From Proteus alimentorum (GTDB lineage Bacteria > Pseudomonadota > Gammaproteobacteria > Enterobacterales > Enterobacteriaceae): 64,000 bases of DNA. The position numbers were made by a program, and so were the translations under genes. The stretch lies in assembly GCF_002607735.1 (NCBI RefSeq), contig NZ_NBVR01000031.1, positions 372,001-436,000 on the forward strand, given 5' to 3'. The notes below the pieces were generated by a model. It made no database searches. It was not told where the DNA came from and saw nothing but the letters and a program-made list of their open reading frames with translations. Every line of letters starts with the position of its first letter. Position 1 is the stretch's first letter. This document shows, piece after piece, positions 40,130 through 49,109 of this stretch.

Positions 40130-40840
40130 CTATTTTAAAGTAGCGGGCATTAAAGGTGTTATTCCACCAAAATCATTAATTGAGGAAAATTTAAGTCTTT
40201 TAAGATCAAAACCAATGGGTGTATTAATTTCAACATCACTAAACGGGGCTATCATCATTGATGGTAACTCTTTTTCATCTGAATAAAGGTCAGTCAATGT
40301 CATATAATAAGGAGAGTCGTTAAATACTTTAATTTCTCGTTCTCCTATTTTTTCAAATTGAATCAGTTTAATTGCCTCTCTAGGTGTGATTTTTAATCCT
40401 TTAGGACGGACAAAAAGTTTAATTCGTGTTACTGCCGATAAAATAAGCGCATTTTTATCAGATAATTCATTTCGGTCAATGGAAGGAATTGCTTTTACAT
40501 TAAAATAGAATAAAGATTCTCTATCAATAGGCAAATTGTTACCTGCATAAACTAAACGTATCGTGTTTTCATTTTTAGGTGCGCTCGTAAATAATGGTGG
40601 TGTAGAAATAAAGTCGCTGACTTTATTTCCTTGAGCATCCTCAATCCATGTTTGAACAAGAAATGCTGATATATCTGAGGTGTTACGAATATTTGTAGTA
40701 ATTTGTTTATTTTCTTGTGGATAAATAATTCGTGTACTATCTAATGTAATTCCACCAGCAAAACAGAATGAAGATAAAAAAAAAGAAAATAGTACAAATA
40801 ACCACTTATAAGAATAATTACCTTTATAAAATAAAGACAT
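40130..40840 (-). CDS. Periplasmic fimbrial chaperone
   Basis: PapD-like two-domain chaperone, 236 residues. Signal peptide ends SFCFAGG; domain 1 starts ITLDSTRIIYPQENKQ; the G1 strand region (LSAVTRIKLFVRP) carries the alternating hydrophobic residues that complete pilins; domain 2 holds FNDSPYYMTL. The ATG at 40840 is chosen because GGGG lies 5 bp upstream. It is followed by the usher after 34 bp. Confidence 0.9.
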   Translation of the reverse strand: MSLFYKGNYSYKWLFVLFSFFLSSFCFAGGITLDSTRIIYPQENKQITTNIRNTSDISAFLVQTWIEDAQGNKVSDFISTPPLFTSAPKNENTIRLVYAGNNLPIDRESLFYFNVKAIPSIDRNELSDKNALILSAVTRIKLFVRPKGLKITPREAIKLIQFEKIGEREIKVFNDSPYYMTLTDLYSDEKELPSMMIAPFSDVEINTPIGFDLKRLKFSSINDFGGITPLMPATLK

Positions 40841-40899
40841 AAATACCCCAAAATAAATTGTGCACACCCGCAAAAACACGGGTGTCCATATAAAAAATA

Positions 40900-41475
40900 T
40901 TATTGATAAGTAATGGTGAAATCAGCAGAAGCGTTAGCAGATCCCGCAGAGACTTCATCAGCTAATGCAATATATTGTGCCTGAAAACGTAAAGTGCTAT
41001 TGCCTTCATTTAATTGAACAATATCTGTTGGTTTTGAACCATCGACATTAACTAATTTATTATTTTGTAAAATTTGAATACCAACGCCATTAGCCGTTGT
41101 TTCTCCACTTTGAGATGCAATTGGAGCCAGTGTTTTTTCTTCATCAGGAACCGTAATACCTGTAAAGGTTAAAGAAACATTTTTGAATGTTTCAACGGCA
41201 CATCCCGTTAATTTAATATTAAAACCCACAGGAGAAGAAACAGATGATTTACCTGTAAATGCATCTTGACGATATTGTCCTAAATTAACAGTTTGTGAAG
41301 CATCATCATTATCGACAACACAAGGTGTATTAACAATAGTACCAGTGAAATTAACAACTCCGCCGCCAACAGTAACGGGAATTAATTCTTCTTGAACTGG
41401 ATTTTCATCAGCAAATATACTTTGAGATAAAAGTAAAGAGATTGGTAATGTAATAGCAATTAACTTGAGTCTCAT
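40900..41475 (-). CDS. Major fimbrial subunit
   Basis: Type 1-like pilin, 191 residues. Signal peptide ends SIFADE. A Gly-rich extension (VTVGGGVVNFTGTIVNTPC) precedes the first Cys; the second Cys is in KLTGCAVE; the end ASADFTITYQ is the canonical pilin C-terminus with penultimate Tyr. The ATG at 41475 is set by the signal peptide. It is the second gene of the operon, about 85 bp after the HTH gene. Confidence 0.88.
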   Translation of the reverse strand: MRLKLIAITLPISLLLSQSIFADENPVQEELIPVTVGGGVVNFTGTIVNTPCVVDNDDASQTVNLGQYRQDAFTGKSSVSSPVGFNIKLTGCAVETFKNVSLTFTGITVPDEEKTLAPIASQSGETTANGVGIQILQNNKLVNVDGSKPTDIVQLNEGNSTLRFQAQYIALADEVSAGSANASADFTITYQ

Positions 41476-41562
41476 AATATTATTTCCATTAATTAAAATT
41501 TTAAAAACATCATTTAAATAGTGCCCACATTCAAAATGAAGCATGCACTTCCAAAAACACAC

Positions 41563-41862
41563 TTATATATTTTTGAGATTGCCTACATGAATTACACCAT
41601 CAAGTTCTAACTCTCTAACAAGAGAGTTATAAAGCCGAGTTTGTTCTGGTTTTATGATTTTATTATTGAATTCATTAAAAGGAACATTTAAAGCATTTAA
41701 TAAAATTAAAATATTTTCAATACTAAAAGTAGAATCTCCTCTTTCATATCTTGATATTTGTTGTTGACTTACTGATATTAAAAATGCCAACTCTTTTTCG
41801 GTTAAACCTTTTTTTATCCTCTCATGCCGAATAAACTTCCCTATTTCTAAATTTAGACTCAT
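41563..41862 (-). CDS. MrpJ-like fimbria-associated HTH regulator
   Basis: A 99-residue XRE-type HTH protein. The SQQQISRYE motif at residues 32-40 is the signature of the Proteus MrpJ family, which represses flagellar motility when fimbriae are expressed. Most MrpJ paralogues are the last gene of their fimbrial operon; here it is first, directly upstream of the major subunit. It may control both its own operon and flagella, which is inferred from the family. Confidence 0.82.
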   Translation of the reverse strand: MSLNLEIGKFIRHERIKKGLTEKELAFLISVSQQQISRYERGDSTFSIENILILLNALNVPFNEFNNKIIKPEQTRLYNSLVRELELDGVIHVGNLKNI

Positions 41863-42369
41863 TACGCCTCTATTTTTATTATCTATGTTAATTTTATATA
41901 AGAAATATAAACTTAAAATACGAGAAAAATATTAAACAACAGAAATGATGATGTAAATAGTCAAAATATGATGAAATAAAATGTTACAATCTTCAAAAAA
42001 ACAGATTTTACATTTTATTGATATATCTATCACAATTTTTATTAATGAATAATGCATTCATTAATAAAAATTAAAAAAGGATAGATAAAACCTATTCTTA
42101 ATTTCTATTAATGAAACATTTTGATACAAAAAATAACAATATTTCTTATTTTGCTTCTTTTTGTACTCTTTATATGAGTGATAAGCAAATAAAAGCCCAC
42201 ATGAAAATAAAAATAAATTAATTCATATAGTTAGAATAGCTTTCGAAACGGTTAAAAACAGAACAGGTAAAATAAGTTATTAAATTCAATGACTATTTTA
42301 GTCATTTATTTCAATTTTTTTATTCAAAAATTCTATTTTTACAAAAAAATCATTGTTAGGTGTAATTTG
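41863..42369. other. AT-rich control region of the fimbrial operon
   Basis: About 500 bp upstream of the MrpJ-like gene with extreme AT content. It contains the 17-bp palindrome at 42034-42072. I looked for paired inverted repeats that could bound an invertible promoter, as in the mrp operon, and saw none. No ORF is convincing. Confidence 0.5.
42034..42072. repeat. Perfect 17-bp AT-rich palindrome upstream of fimbrial operon
   Basis: AATTTTTATTAATGAAT (42034-42050) is repeated in inverse as ATTCATTAATAAAAATT (42056-42072) with a 5-nt loop. It is about 170 bp upstream of the MrpJ-like start. No T run follows on either strand in a terminator position. It could be a regulator site or a cruciform-forming element. 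Confidence 0.8.
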
Positions 42370-42405
42370 TGATAAAAAACCCAGTAATATCAATAATTAC
42401 TGGGT
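42370..42405 (-). terminator. Terminator after the Sel1/TPR gene
   Basis: On the minus strand ACCCAGTAAT pairs perfectly with ATTACTGGGT (42379-42388 with 42396-42405), followed by TTTTTTATC. Confidence 0.88.
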
Positions 42406-42436
42406 GTCATCGGCCTTAAATACTCTTTTTTAAATG

Positions 42437-45217
42437 CTATTTATTCTGATTGATATATTCATCAATTTTTGTATCAATCTCATTGCGTTCACTTTCTGAT
42501 AATAAATGAAACATAGCAACATTAGAAACATTAACATTCAGTAAAGAGGCATAAAAATAAGCTTCTTTTATATCTCCTTTAAGCAGGTAAGCTTCATAGA
42601 GACCTAAGAATGAAGGTTCTGCATAACTCATATTTCCTAATCTAGCCTGCATTGATAAAACATAATCACTATGATTTTTTAATGCAGAAAGATACATATT
42701 TCCATACATGCCATAATCATTATTATCGACCTCATTTGTATACAGATTATTTAGTTGTGTATACATACTGCTATCTATCCCATACGGATAACTGAATGAT
42801 AATAGATACCACTCAATTGCTTCATCTAAATCCCTTTCCATAGAACAAGGTGGATTTAAATGATAATCACCAATTTCTTTAATGTAATTATACGTAAACT
42901 CACTGTTTTTAGACTTACTTAGCGCTAACCATTCTTTAAAATAACGCTTCGCTTCATTAATATTATTCTTATCTTCACAACGATTTTCAAAATAGTATTG
43001 ATAAATATATTGACTGGCTTGGCTAACTCCTAATTTATAGGCTTTATCAGCATAAAATAAACTTTTTTCACTGTCTTTATTAAAGTAAAACTCCGACAAT
43101 AACAACAGACTTTTATTGTCATCTTTTTTCTTTAAGTCATTGACATAGTTGTCTAGCTTTATATTATCCCGTTCATTCCATTCATAGTATTTTAATTTTG
43201 AAGGAACAGTACTATCTTCATCATATTTATTAATAGGTTTATTTATAATCGATAAATCTTTTAAACAAATTTCATCACCTAATGCTGCACATCTCTCGCG
43301 CCATGCATTTCTTTCATTTTTTGTAATATGAGTTAATTCATCAAAATGATAATCATAAAAAGGGCTACTAAATATTGATTCAATCTCAATTTCTTTTTTG
43401 ATAATAAACTTCATTGCCTCTGTGTAACCTGACTCTGCCAATTCAAAAATATCTTTATAGTACTTTTTCAAATTATCTTTATTAAGATGATCACGAGTGC
43501 TTTCATAAATAATATTTTTTGTTATATATTTAAATAAAATATCTTTATTTTCATGTAAGGTAGGTTGGATAGCGATTTTTATCTTTTCATCGAAGAAAGC
43601 ACGTTCGAATAGAAAATTTGTAACTATATCGGCATTCATTCCTTGTTTTAAAAGAATATCATACCCTTCTTTACGCTCTTTCTCTGTTAAAGAATAATAT
43701 TCTAAGTCACTTCTCAAATCATCGATAATGAGTCTGAAAACATCCTCATCAATTTCATTTTTATATTTTATTCTGGCTATGGCTTCATGTATTTTGGCAC
43801 TAGAAATATAATGACTTGCCCTTTCATACAATGAAAAAGCACTTTCATCATTTTCAACGGGATCTTCTTCTAAAAGAATATCTGCATAATAATGTGCTAG
43901 TTTATAATTTGGGAAAAGACCTCGATTTCGATTATGTTCAACATGTTCTTTAAGAATGTTAACAACTTCCTCTTTTTCAATATAATTTGAATCATCAAAT
44001 TCAAAATAGAGTTTAACTAAAGCATACTGACTTTCTTCTAATAATTTTTTGTTTTCTATGTTCTCTTTTAATAAATGAATCGCTTTTTCTAAATCTTGCG
44101 AAGTTCCTATGCTGTGTGCATAGTAATTTGCTATTAAAAGCTTCACTTCTGCAGAAGGATGAATGTCGTAAGATTTATTGAGCAATTCAAATGCTTTATT
44201 AGGGTTATATAATTCACTTGCCGGATCAGAATACACATTAGCGACAGCTATCATCCCTTGATGAGAGTTTGGATATACCTCAAGTAATTTATTGATATAT
44301 TTTTCAGGCGACTCGCTAAAATACTTTGATTGTTTATTATAATTACTTGACAGTTCTTTAATTAGCGCAATTAATCCATCATGATGTGCTAAATCAGCAG
44401 ATAATTTTAAATAAACTTTAGCTAAAAATGCATCTTCCCTCAGCTCGTTAACTTCCACATCACCATGATATATTTGATAAAGTAAATAAACGGCATCAGG
44501 ATAATGGGCATTCGCAGAATCAATAAGTAAATGAATATTTTTTGATATTAAAGTATATTTTAAATACATTAATTTAGGATCTTTCTTTTCCACAAAAGGA
44601 TGTATATAACCTTCCGTCTTAAGTGATCTTTTTGTTGAATCTGGACTATTTAAATATTGATATATGGCTTCTTTATTACCTGTTTCTGCTAATGCTTCAA
44701 GCTCTCGAATTGTCTCTTTTTTTTCAAGCCATGTTTGTTCTCCATACAGAGACAACAATGTGCTTTTTTGCTCCCGATCATAATCAGATTCAATTTCTTT
44801 TAAAAAGCGTTTTGCCTCAACAGAACCTAACTCAGCGGCTTTCGATATGGATGATAGCCCACGGGTATCATCAGAAGTGCTGTGAATAAAATCGTGATAA
44901 CGTAAATATCCTAAATTATAGAGTGCATCTTTATTTTTTAAATTTGCGGCTTTAATTAACCATTCTCGAGCAATCAGACGATCTTCAGGTACAGCAACGC
45001 CTTCCCAATATATCATTGCTAAGCTAAATGCAGATTGTGGATCATCATCAGCGCGTTGTTTAAAATACGCCACAGCTTCTTGATATTCTCCTTTCTGATA
45101 AAAATCATAACCGTCTTGCAAAGGCGAAAGGGTAACTTTAGTTTGGTTAAAATAAACACCTATTGTCACAACTAATAATATAAAAAATACTATTATACTT
45201 TTTATTTTACGAGACAT
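42437..45217 (-). CDS. Large membrane-anchored Sel1/TPR-repeat protein
   Basis: 926 residues. One N-terminal membrane segment (SIIVFFILLVVTIGVYF) is followed by a long helical region of Sel1/TPR-type repeats (AFSLAMIYWEGVAVPEDRLI, KDALYNLGYLRY, GVSQASQYIYQYYFENRCED, AIEWYLLSFSY). It should face the periplasm, held by the N-terminal anchor, where it could scaffold protein partners. No catalytic domain is seen. The ATG at 45217 is chosen because AAGG is 6 bp before it, while an ATG at 45223 abuts the site. It is AT-rich and Lys/Asn/Glu-rich, unlike housekeeping genes nearby. Function is unknown. Confidence 0.75.
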   Translation of the reverse strand: MSRKIKSIIVFFILLVVTIGVYFNQTKVTLSPLQDGYDFYQKGEYQEAVAYFKQRADDDPQSAFSLAMIYWEGVAVPEDRLIAREWLIKAANLKNKDALYNLGYLRYHDFIHSTSDDTRGLSSISKAAELGSVEAKRFLKEIESDYDREQKSTLLSLYGEQTWLEKKETIRELEALAETGNKEAIYQYLNSPDSTKRSLKTEGYIHPFVEKKDPKLMYLKYTLISKNIHLLIDSANAHYPDAVYLLYQIYHGDVEVNELREDAFLAKVYLKLSADLAHHDGLIALIKELSSNYNKQSKYFSESPEKYINKLLEVYPNSHQGMIAVANVYSDPASELYNPNKAFELLNKSYDIHPSAEVKLLIANYYAHSIGTSQDLEKAIHLLKENIENKKLLEESQYALVKLYFEFDDSNYIEKEEVVNILKEHVEHNRNRGLFPNYKLAHYYADILLEEDPVENDESAFSLYERASHYISSAKIHEAIARIKYKNEIDEDVFRLIIDDLRSDLEYYSLTEKERKEGYDILLKQGMNADIVTNFLFERAFFDEKIKIAIQPTLHENKDILFKYITKNIIYESTRDHLNKDNLKKYYKDIFELAESGYTEAMKFIIKKEIEIESIFSSPFYDYHFDELTHITKNERNAWRERCAALGDEICLKDLSIINKPINKYDEDSTVPSKLKYYEWNERDNIKLDNYVNDLKKKDDNKSLLLLSEFYFNKDSEKSLFYADKAYKLGVSQASQYIYQYYFENRCEDKNNINEAKRYFKEWLALSKSKNSEFTYNYIKEIGDYHLNPPCSMERDLDEAIEWYLLSFSYPYGIDSSMYTQLNNLYTNEVDNNDYGMYGNMYLSALKNHSDYVLSMQARLGNMSYAEPSFLGLYEAYLLKGDIKEAYFYASLLNVNVSNVAMFHLLSESERNEIDTKIDEYINQNK

Positions 45218-45621
45218 ATTCATCCTTAAAACTAAATATTTAAAAAAATCTCATTATATAATAATAAGATCCACTTAATTTCCCTAATCAAATTTAAAGT
45301 CGACATGATAAATTTACTGTTTTCTATTATTTAATAATATTATCAGGCTTTATCTTTAAATGTTATCTTTAAATTATTTGAATTAGCTTTAAACAATCAA
45401 TTAATCAGTATTAAAAAATCCATACCATATTCAATTTATTCTACATTTGGTAAATTTTCATACTACCTATTCCCTATCAAGCAATTTCAATGAATAATAG
45501 AGAAAGAGACGCTTCATACTGAATGGTTATTAAAAAACACCGTTTTTTATCTTGTTATTCTGCTCATTTGATCGTTTCAGGCTGAAAAGTTTCGCTCGAT
45601 TTCATTATTTAGGAAAATGCC
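45218..45621. other. Divergent intergenic region between TPR gene and PPC gene
   Basis: 404 bp, AT-rich. It holds the promoters of the TPR gene (minus) and the PPC-ECF operon (plus). I checked for conserved riboswitch cores of vitamin type (TPP, FMN, cobalamin) and did not see one. No ORF. Confidence 0.45.
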
Positions 45622-46050
45622 ATGTTTCAATCACTGCCTACACCTTCTCACGCTCGATTCATTGCGATTCGTTTGTTGCCTAATGACGATGTCATTATGA
45701 CGTTACGACACATGATAAAAGAAAATAATCTTCAATCTGCATTTATCGCAGGTTGTGTGGGCAGTTTAACAGATGTGGTATTACGCTTTGCAGGCCGCGA
45801 AGAAAATCGTTATCTTACAGGTAAATTTGAGATTGTTTCACTGATTGGTACATTAGATGCTCAGGGGGAACATTTACATTTAGCTGTCTCAGATGAAAAT
45901 GGATTAATGTGTGGTGGACATATGATGCCAGGTTGTACAGTGCGCACGACGCTAGAGCTCGTTATTGGTGAGTTAGAGCAAGTGACTTTTAGCCGTCAGC
46001 CTTGTGAACACTCTGGTTATGAGGAGTTGGTCATCACACCGCGTAAATAG
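45622..46050 (+). CDS. PPC (DUF296) domain protein
   Basis: 142-residue cytoplasmic protein with a single PPC/DUF296 domain, related to plant AT-hook-associated domains. Conserved core: AGCVGSLTDVVLRFAG, then GEHLHLAVSDENGLMCGGHM with metal-ligand-like histidines, and a CTVRTTLELVIGEL strand. TAGGAAA precedes the ATG. It lies 78 bp before an ECF transporter operon and may be co-transcribed. The function of bacterial members is not established. Confidence 0.8.
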   Translation: MFQSLPTPSHARFIAIRLLPNDDVIMTLRHMIKENNLQSAFIAGCVGSLTDVVLRFAGREENRYLTGKFEIVSLIGTLDAQGEHLHLAVSDENGLMCGGHMMPGCTVRTTLELVIGELEQVTFSRQPCEHSGYEELVITPRK

Positions 46051-46128
46051 CCTTTTTATTAAAAAGAGCGTTATTGACGCAAAATAATAAAACCAATAGT
46101 CACTATCCTTTGTAAAGGTTTTTAAACT

Positions 46129-46710
46129 ATGTCTACAACTCCTCAAATTTCGAGCCGCACTCTTGTGCTCATTGTTGTTTCTATTGCAATAAATATGATC
46201 GGTGGTCAAATCACCTCTATGGTCAAACTTCCTATCTTTTTAGACTCTATCGGTACGCTTATCTGTGCTTTATTAGGTGGACCATGGGTTGCATTATTTA
46301 CTGGATTATTAACTAACCTATTATGGGGATTAATTAGTGGTCCAATGGCTGCTGCATTTGCACCTGTTGCCATGATGATAGGATTAAGTGCAGGTTTATT
46401 AGCGCGTGCGGGTGGTTTTCGATCATTAATTCGAGTTATTGGCTCAGGTATTATTATTACTTTAGCGTTAATGATTGTCGCCGTTCCGATTCGTACTTAT
46501 TTATTTGGTGGAGCCACAGGCAGTGGTGCGGATTTCTTTGTCGCTTATTTTCATGCCGTTGGTGAAGGACTTATTGAATCTGTTGCAATTACTGTATTAG
46601 GTGCAAATCTTGCCGATAAAATATTATCAGCAATTATTGCTTGGTTATTAGTACGTCAATTACCGCAAAGAACGCAACGCAACTTTCCTGCAATGGCTAA
46701 GGTTCGCTAA
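46129..46710 (+). CDS. ECF transporter S component (substrate-binding membrane protein)
   Basis: 193-residue membrane protein with about six hydrophobic segments. The N-terminal block GGQITSMVKLPIFLDSIGTL and the GPWVALFTGLLTNLLWGLIS segment fit ECF S components. The substrate cannot be read from sequence; a vitamin or related small molecule is usual for the family. The next three genes supply the T and two A components, so this looks like a dedicated (group I) ECF transporter. Confidence 0.8.
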   Translation: MSTTPQISSRTLVLIVVSIAINMIGGQITSMVKLPIFLDSIGTLICALLGGPWVALFTGLLTNLLWGLISGPMAAAFAPVAMMIGLSAGLLARAGGFRSLIRVIGSGIIITLALMIVAVPIRTYLFGGATGSGADFFVAYFHAVGEGLIESVAITVLGANLADKILSAIIAWLLVRQLPQRTQRNFPAMAKVR

Positions 46711-46712
46711 TA

Positions 46713-47417
46713 ATGCATCCCTTTACCTCATTGGCATTATGGCTTTGGCTAAGTGCTAGTGTACTTTTCTTATCATTAAGCGTACCACTGCTGATTATCA
46801 GTAGTGGTACTTTTATTAGCTTATTACTTTGGAAAGCCTCTCGCTGGCGTTGGCGCCTTATTGCATGGTTGATGATCCCTATGGCGATAGGTTTATGGTT
46901 AGTTCATAGTGGTTGGCTTGCTTATTGGTTAACAGGTGGCATTTTAGATACCAGTAAACAAACTATAGCAATAACGCTATGGCTAAGATTATTAGCAATA
47001 ATAAGTGGTGCCCAATTGTGGTTGCAGTACACTTCAACCGAACAATTTATTAGAGCCTTATTTGCTAGCCGTCTCCCTATGAGCCTTTCCTATTTATTAG
47101 CTGGGCCTTTGTTACTTGTAGAACAATTGCGCCAACAATTACACAATATAAGAGAAGCACAATTAGCACGAGGTGTACCTCTTGATGGTTCATTCAGGCA
47201 ACGTCTCATCACATTACCTGCCATTATTCTGCCACTTATTAGCCATGTATTAAGTGATTTAACTATTCGTAGTGCTGCATTAGATATGCGAGGATTTCGT
47301 ATTATTGCAAAACGTACTACGCTTTCTCCTCCTGTCGATACACCACTACAAGAGATGTTACGCTATTTTATTTTACTGCTTATCTTTGTTGAAGGAGCTA
47401 TTTGGCTATGGTACTAA
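46713..47417 (+). CDS. ECF transporter T component
   Basis: 234-residue EcfT/CbiQ-type membrane protein. The cytoplasmic coupling region has the two characteristic Ala-Arg-Gly-type motifs: EAQLARGVPLDG and SAALDMRGFR. It starts 2 bp after the S gene and its end overlaps the first ATPase gene by 10 bp. It transmits ATP hydrolysis to the S component. Confidence 0.87.
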   Translation: MHPFTSLALWLWLSASVLFLSLSVPLLIISSGTFISLLLWKASRWRWRLIAWLMIPMAIGLWLVHSGWLAYWLTGGILDTSKQTIAITLWLRLLAIISGAQLWLQYTSTEQFIRALFASRLPMSLSYLLAGPLLLVEQLRQQLHNIREAQLARGVPLDGSFRQRLITLPAIILPLISHVLSDLTIRSAALDMRGFRIIAKRTTLSPPVDTPLQEMLRYFILLLIFVEGAIWLWY

Positions 47418-48253
47418 ATCTTCAGCAATTTAGTTTCACTCCTCAAGGTGACGAGCTACCTATTATTGGCCCTATTGATCTGCAATTAAAACAAGGGGAA
47501 TGGCTTGTTGTTTTGGGCGGAAATGGCAGTGGAAAAAGTCTTCTTGCCCAACTACTAGCAGGTTGGTATCCCGATTTGTTAACAGGCTCAGTGCAAGGCT
47601 TGGGAATTGTACAAAATATTGCTTTAGATAAAAGTCGATTAGTGTCACTTGCCCCCGGAAGACAACTCGTTCAACAATCTCCTCAATTACAACTTTCAGG
47701 TTGTGCTTTTACAGTAGAGCAAGAGATTGCTTTTGGCCCTGAAAATTTAGGATTAAGTGATAATGAAATTCGATTTCGCATAAAAGAAGCAATGATATTA
47801 ACACAATGTGACAACCTTCGTTTTCGCCACCCATCAACACTTTCAGGCGGAGAAGCTCAGCGTGTTGTCATTGCAAGTGCTCTTGCCATGCACCCTAAAT
47901 TATTATTGCTTGATGAAGCATTTAGTCGTTTAACGCCTAATGCAACACAACAATTACAGCAGCGCATTAAACGATACGCACAAGAGCACAAATGCAGTGT
48001 GATTATTTTTGAACGCAACTTATTGCCAGCAATAACGCTTAGTGAACAATTTTTATTGTTAGAAGCAGGAAAAACAAAAGCGACAGGCACCTTAGAAGAT
48101 ATATTCCCTTTTTTATTTACGACAATTAATGCTCCTGATGCATGGTTAGCTTTAAATTGGTTAATTGAAAACCATTATTGGAATAAAAATATTGTAAATA
48201 ACGATAAAGCCTTGCTTAATGCTTTTAAGGAGTTTTATGTTACAGCTCGATAA
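47408..48253 (+). CDS. ECF transporter ATPase A1
   Basis: ABC ATPase of 281 residues. Walker A GGNGSGKSLL, signature LSGGEAQRVVIASAL and Walker B LLLLDEAF are present. ATG 47408 is preferred: GAAGGAG lies 10 bp upstream; a TTG at 47402 is also in frame. The last roughly 50 residues are a poorly conserved extension. It overlaps the second ATPase gene by 17 bp, indicating coupled synthesis of the A1-A2 pair. Confidence 0.88.
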   Translation: MVLNLQQFSFTPQGDELPIIGPIDLQLKQGEWLVVLGGNGSGKSLLAQLLAGWYPDLLTGSVQGLGIVQNIALDKSRLVSLAPGRQLVQQSPQLQLSGCAFTVEQEIAFGPENLGLSDNEIRFRIKEAMILTQCDNLRFRHPSTLSGGEAQRVVIASALAMHPKLLLLDEAFSRLTPNATQQLQQRIKRYAQEHKCSVIIFERNLLPAITLSEQFLLLEAGKTKATGTLEDIFPFLFTTINAPDAWLALNWLIENHYWNKNIVNNDKALLNAFKEFYVTAR

Positions 48254-49037
48254 TGTGACTTATCGCTGGAGCGATGATGTTCCCCCTTGTATTTCTCAAT
48301 TATCGTTAACATTAAATCAAGGAGAGTGGATCACTTTAGTCGGCGATAATGGCGCAGGTAAATCCACCTTATTACGATTAATTGCAGGGTTATTAACCCC
48401 CAATGCAGGTGATGTAAAACTCAACAATCAATCACTCTCTCAAATGAAAGCAAAGCAACGTGCTCAATATATTGGTGTATTATTCCAAGAGCCTGAACGA
48501 CAAATCTTTCATAACACAGTAGAAAAAGAAGTCTCTTTTGGCCTAAAACAACGCAAATTTTCTAAAGATGAGATTAAAAAACGTTTAGATGAAACATTAA
48601 TGCTTTGCGGTTTAAGTCATGTCGCTGATGTTCATCCTTTAGATTTACACGCAGGTCAACGCAGAATGGTTGCCGTCGCAAGTTTGAGTATTTTATCACC
48701 TCAAATATTACTGCTTGATGAACCGACTCGCGATTTCGATGCATATTGGCTAACTTGTTTTGAAAGCTGGCTTCAAGTACAAAAAACATTAGGTACATCG
48801 GTTCTTGCTATTAGCCATGATCTTGATTTTACAGCACGTCATTTTCAGCGGGTTATCCATTTATCTTCAGGAAAATTAATTGCTGATGGTGCTCCAGAAA
48901 ATGTATTAATGAGCTCAACGCTACAATCCCTTTCAGATATACCGGCACCTACGTTATACTCATTGAGTCAGAAATTAAAATTACCAATAAAAAACACCCC
49001 TGTTGAATGGGCTGAAATGTTAATTAAAAATAAATAA
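48237..49037 (+). CDS. ECF transporter ATPase A2
   Basis: Second ABC ATPase, 266 residues, starting at ATG 48237 with AAGGAG just upstream. Walker A GDNGAGKSTLL and Walker B LLLDEPTRDFD are normal. The signature reads LHAGQRRM instead of LSGGQ, so one of the two ATP sites of the heterodimer may be degenerate, as is common in asymmetric ABC pairs. Confidence 0.88.
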   Translation: MLQLDNVTYRWSDDVPPCISQLSLTLNQGEWITLVGDNGAGKSTLLRLIAGLLTPNAGDVKLNNQSLSQMKAKQRAQYIGVLFQEPERQIFHNTVEKEVSFGLKQRKFSKDEIKKRLDETLMLCGLSHVADVHPLDLHAGQRRMVAVASLSILSPQILLLDEPTRDFDAYWLTCFESWLQVQKTLGTSVLAISHDLDFTARHFQRVIHLSSGKLIADGAPENVLMSSTLQSLSDIPAPTLYSLSQKLKLPIKNTPVEWAEMLIKNK

Positions 49038-49109
49038 AAATCATAAAATTAACTCATAATAATCTTAATGCTTATTTTTAATATTTATTTTATTGTTGGA
49101 GATAATATA

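Noticed and set aside
41863-42369. Invertible promoter element before the fimbrial operon
   Set aside because: Only a single closed palindrome with a 5-nt loop was found, not separated inverted repeats bounding a promoter, and no recombinase gene is near.
45218-45621. Vitamin riboswitch before the PPC-ECF operon
   Set aside because: No conserved TPP, FMN or cobalamin core was seen in the 404 bp.
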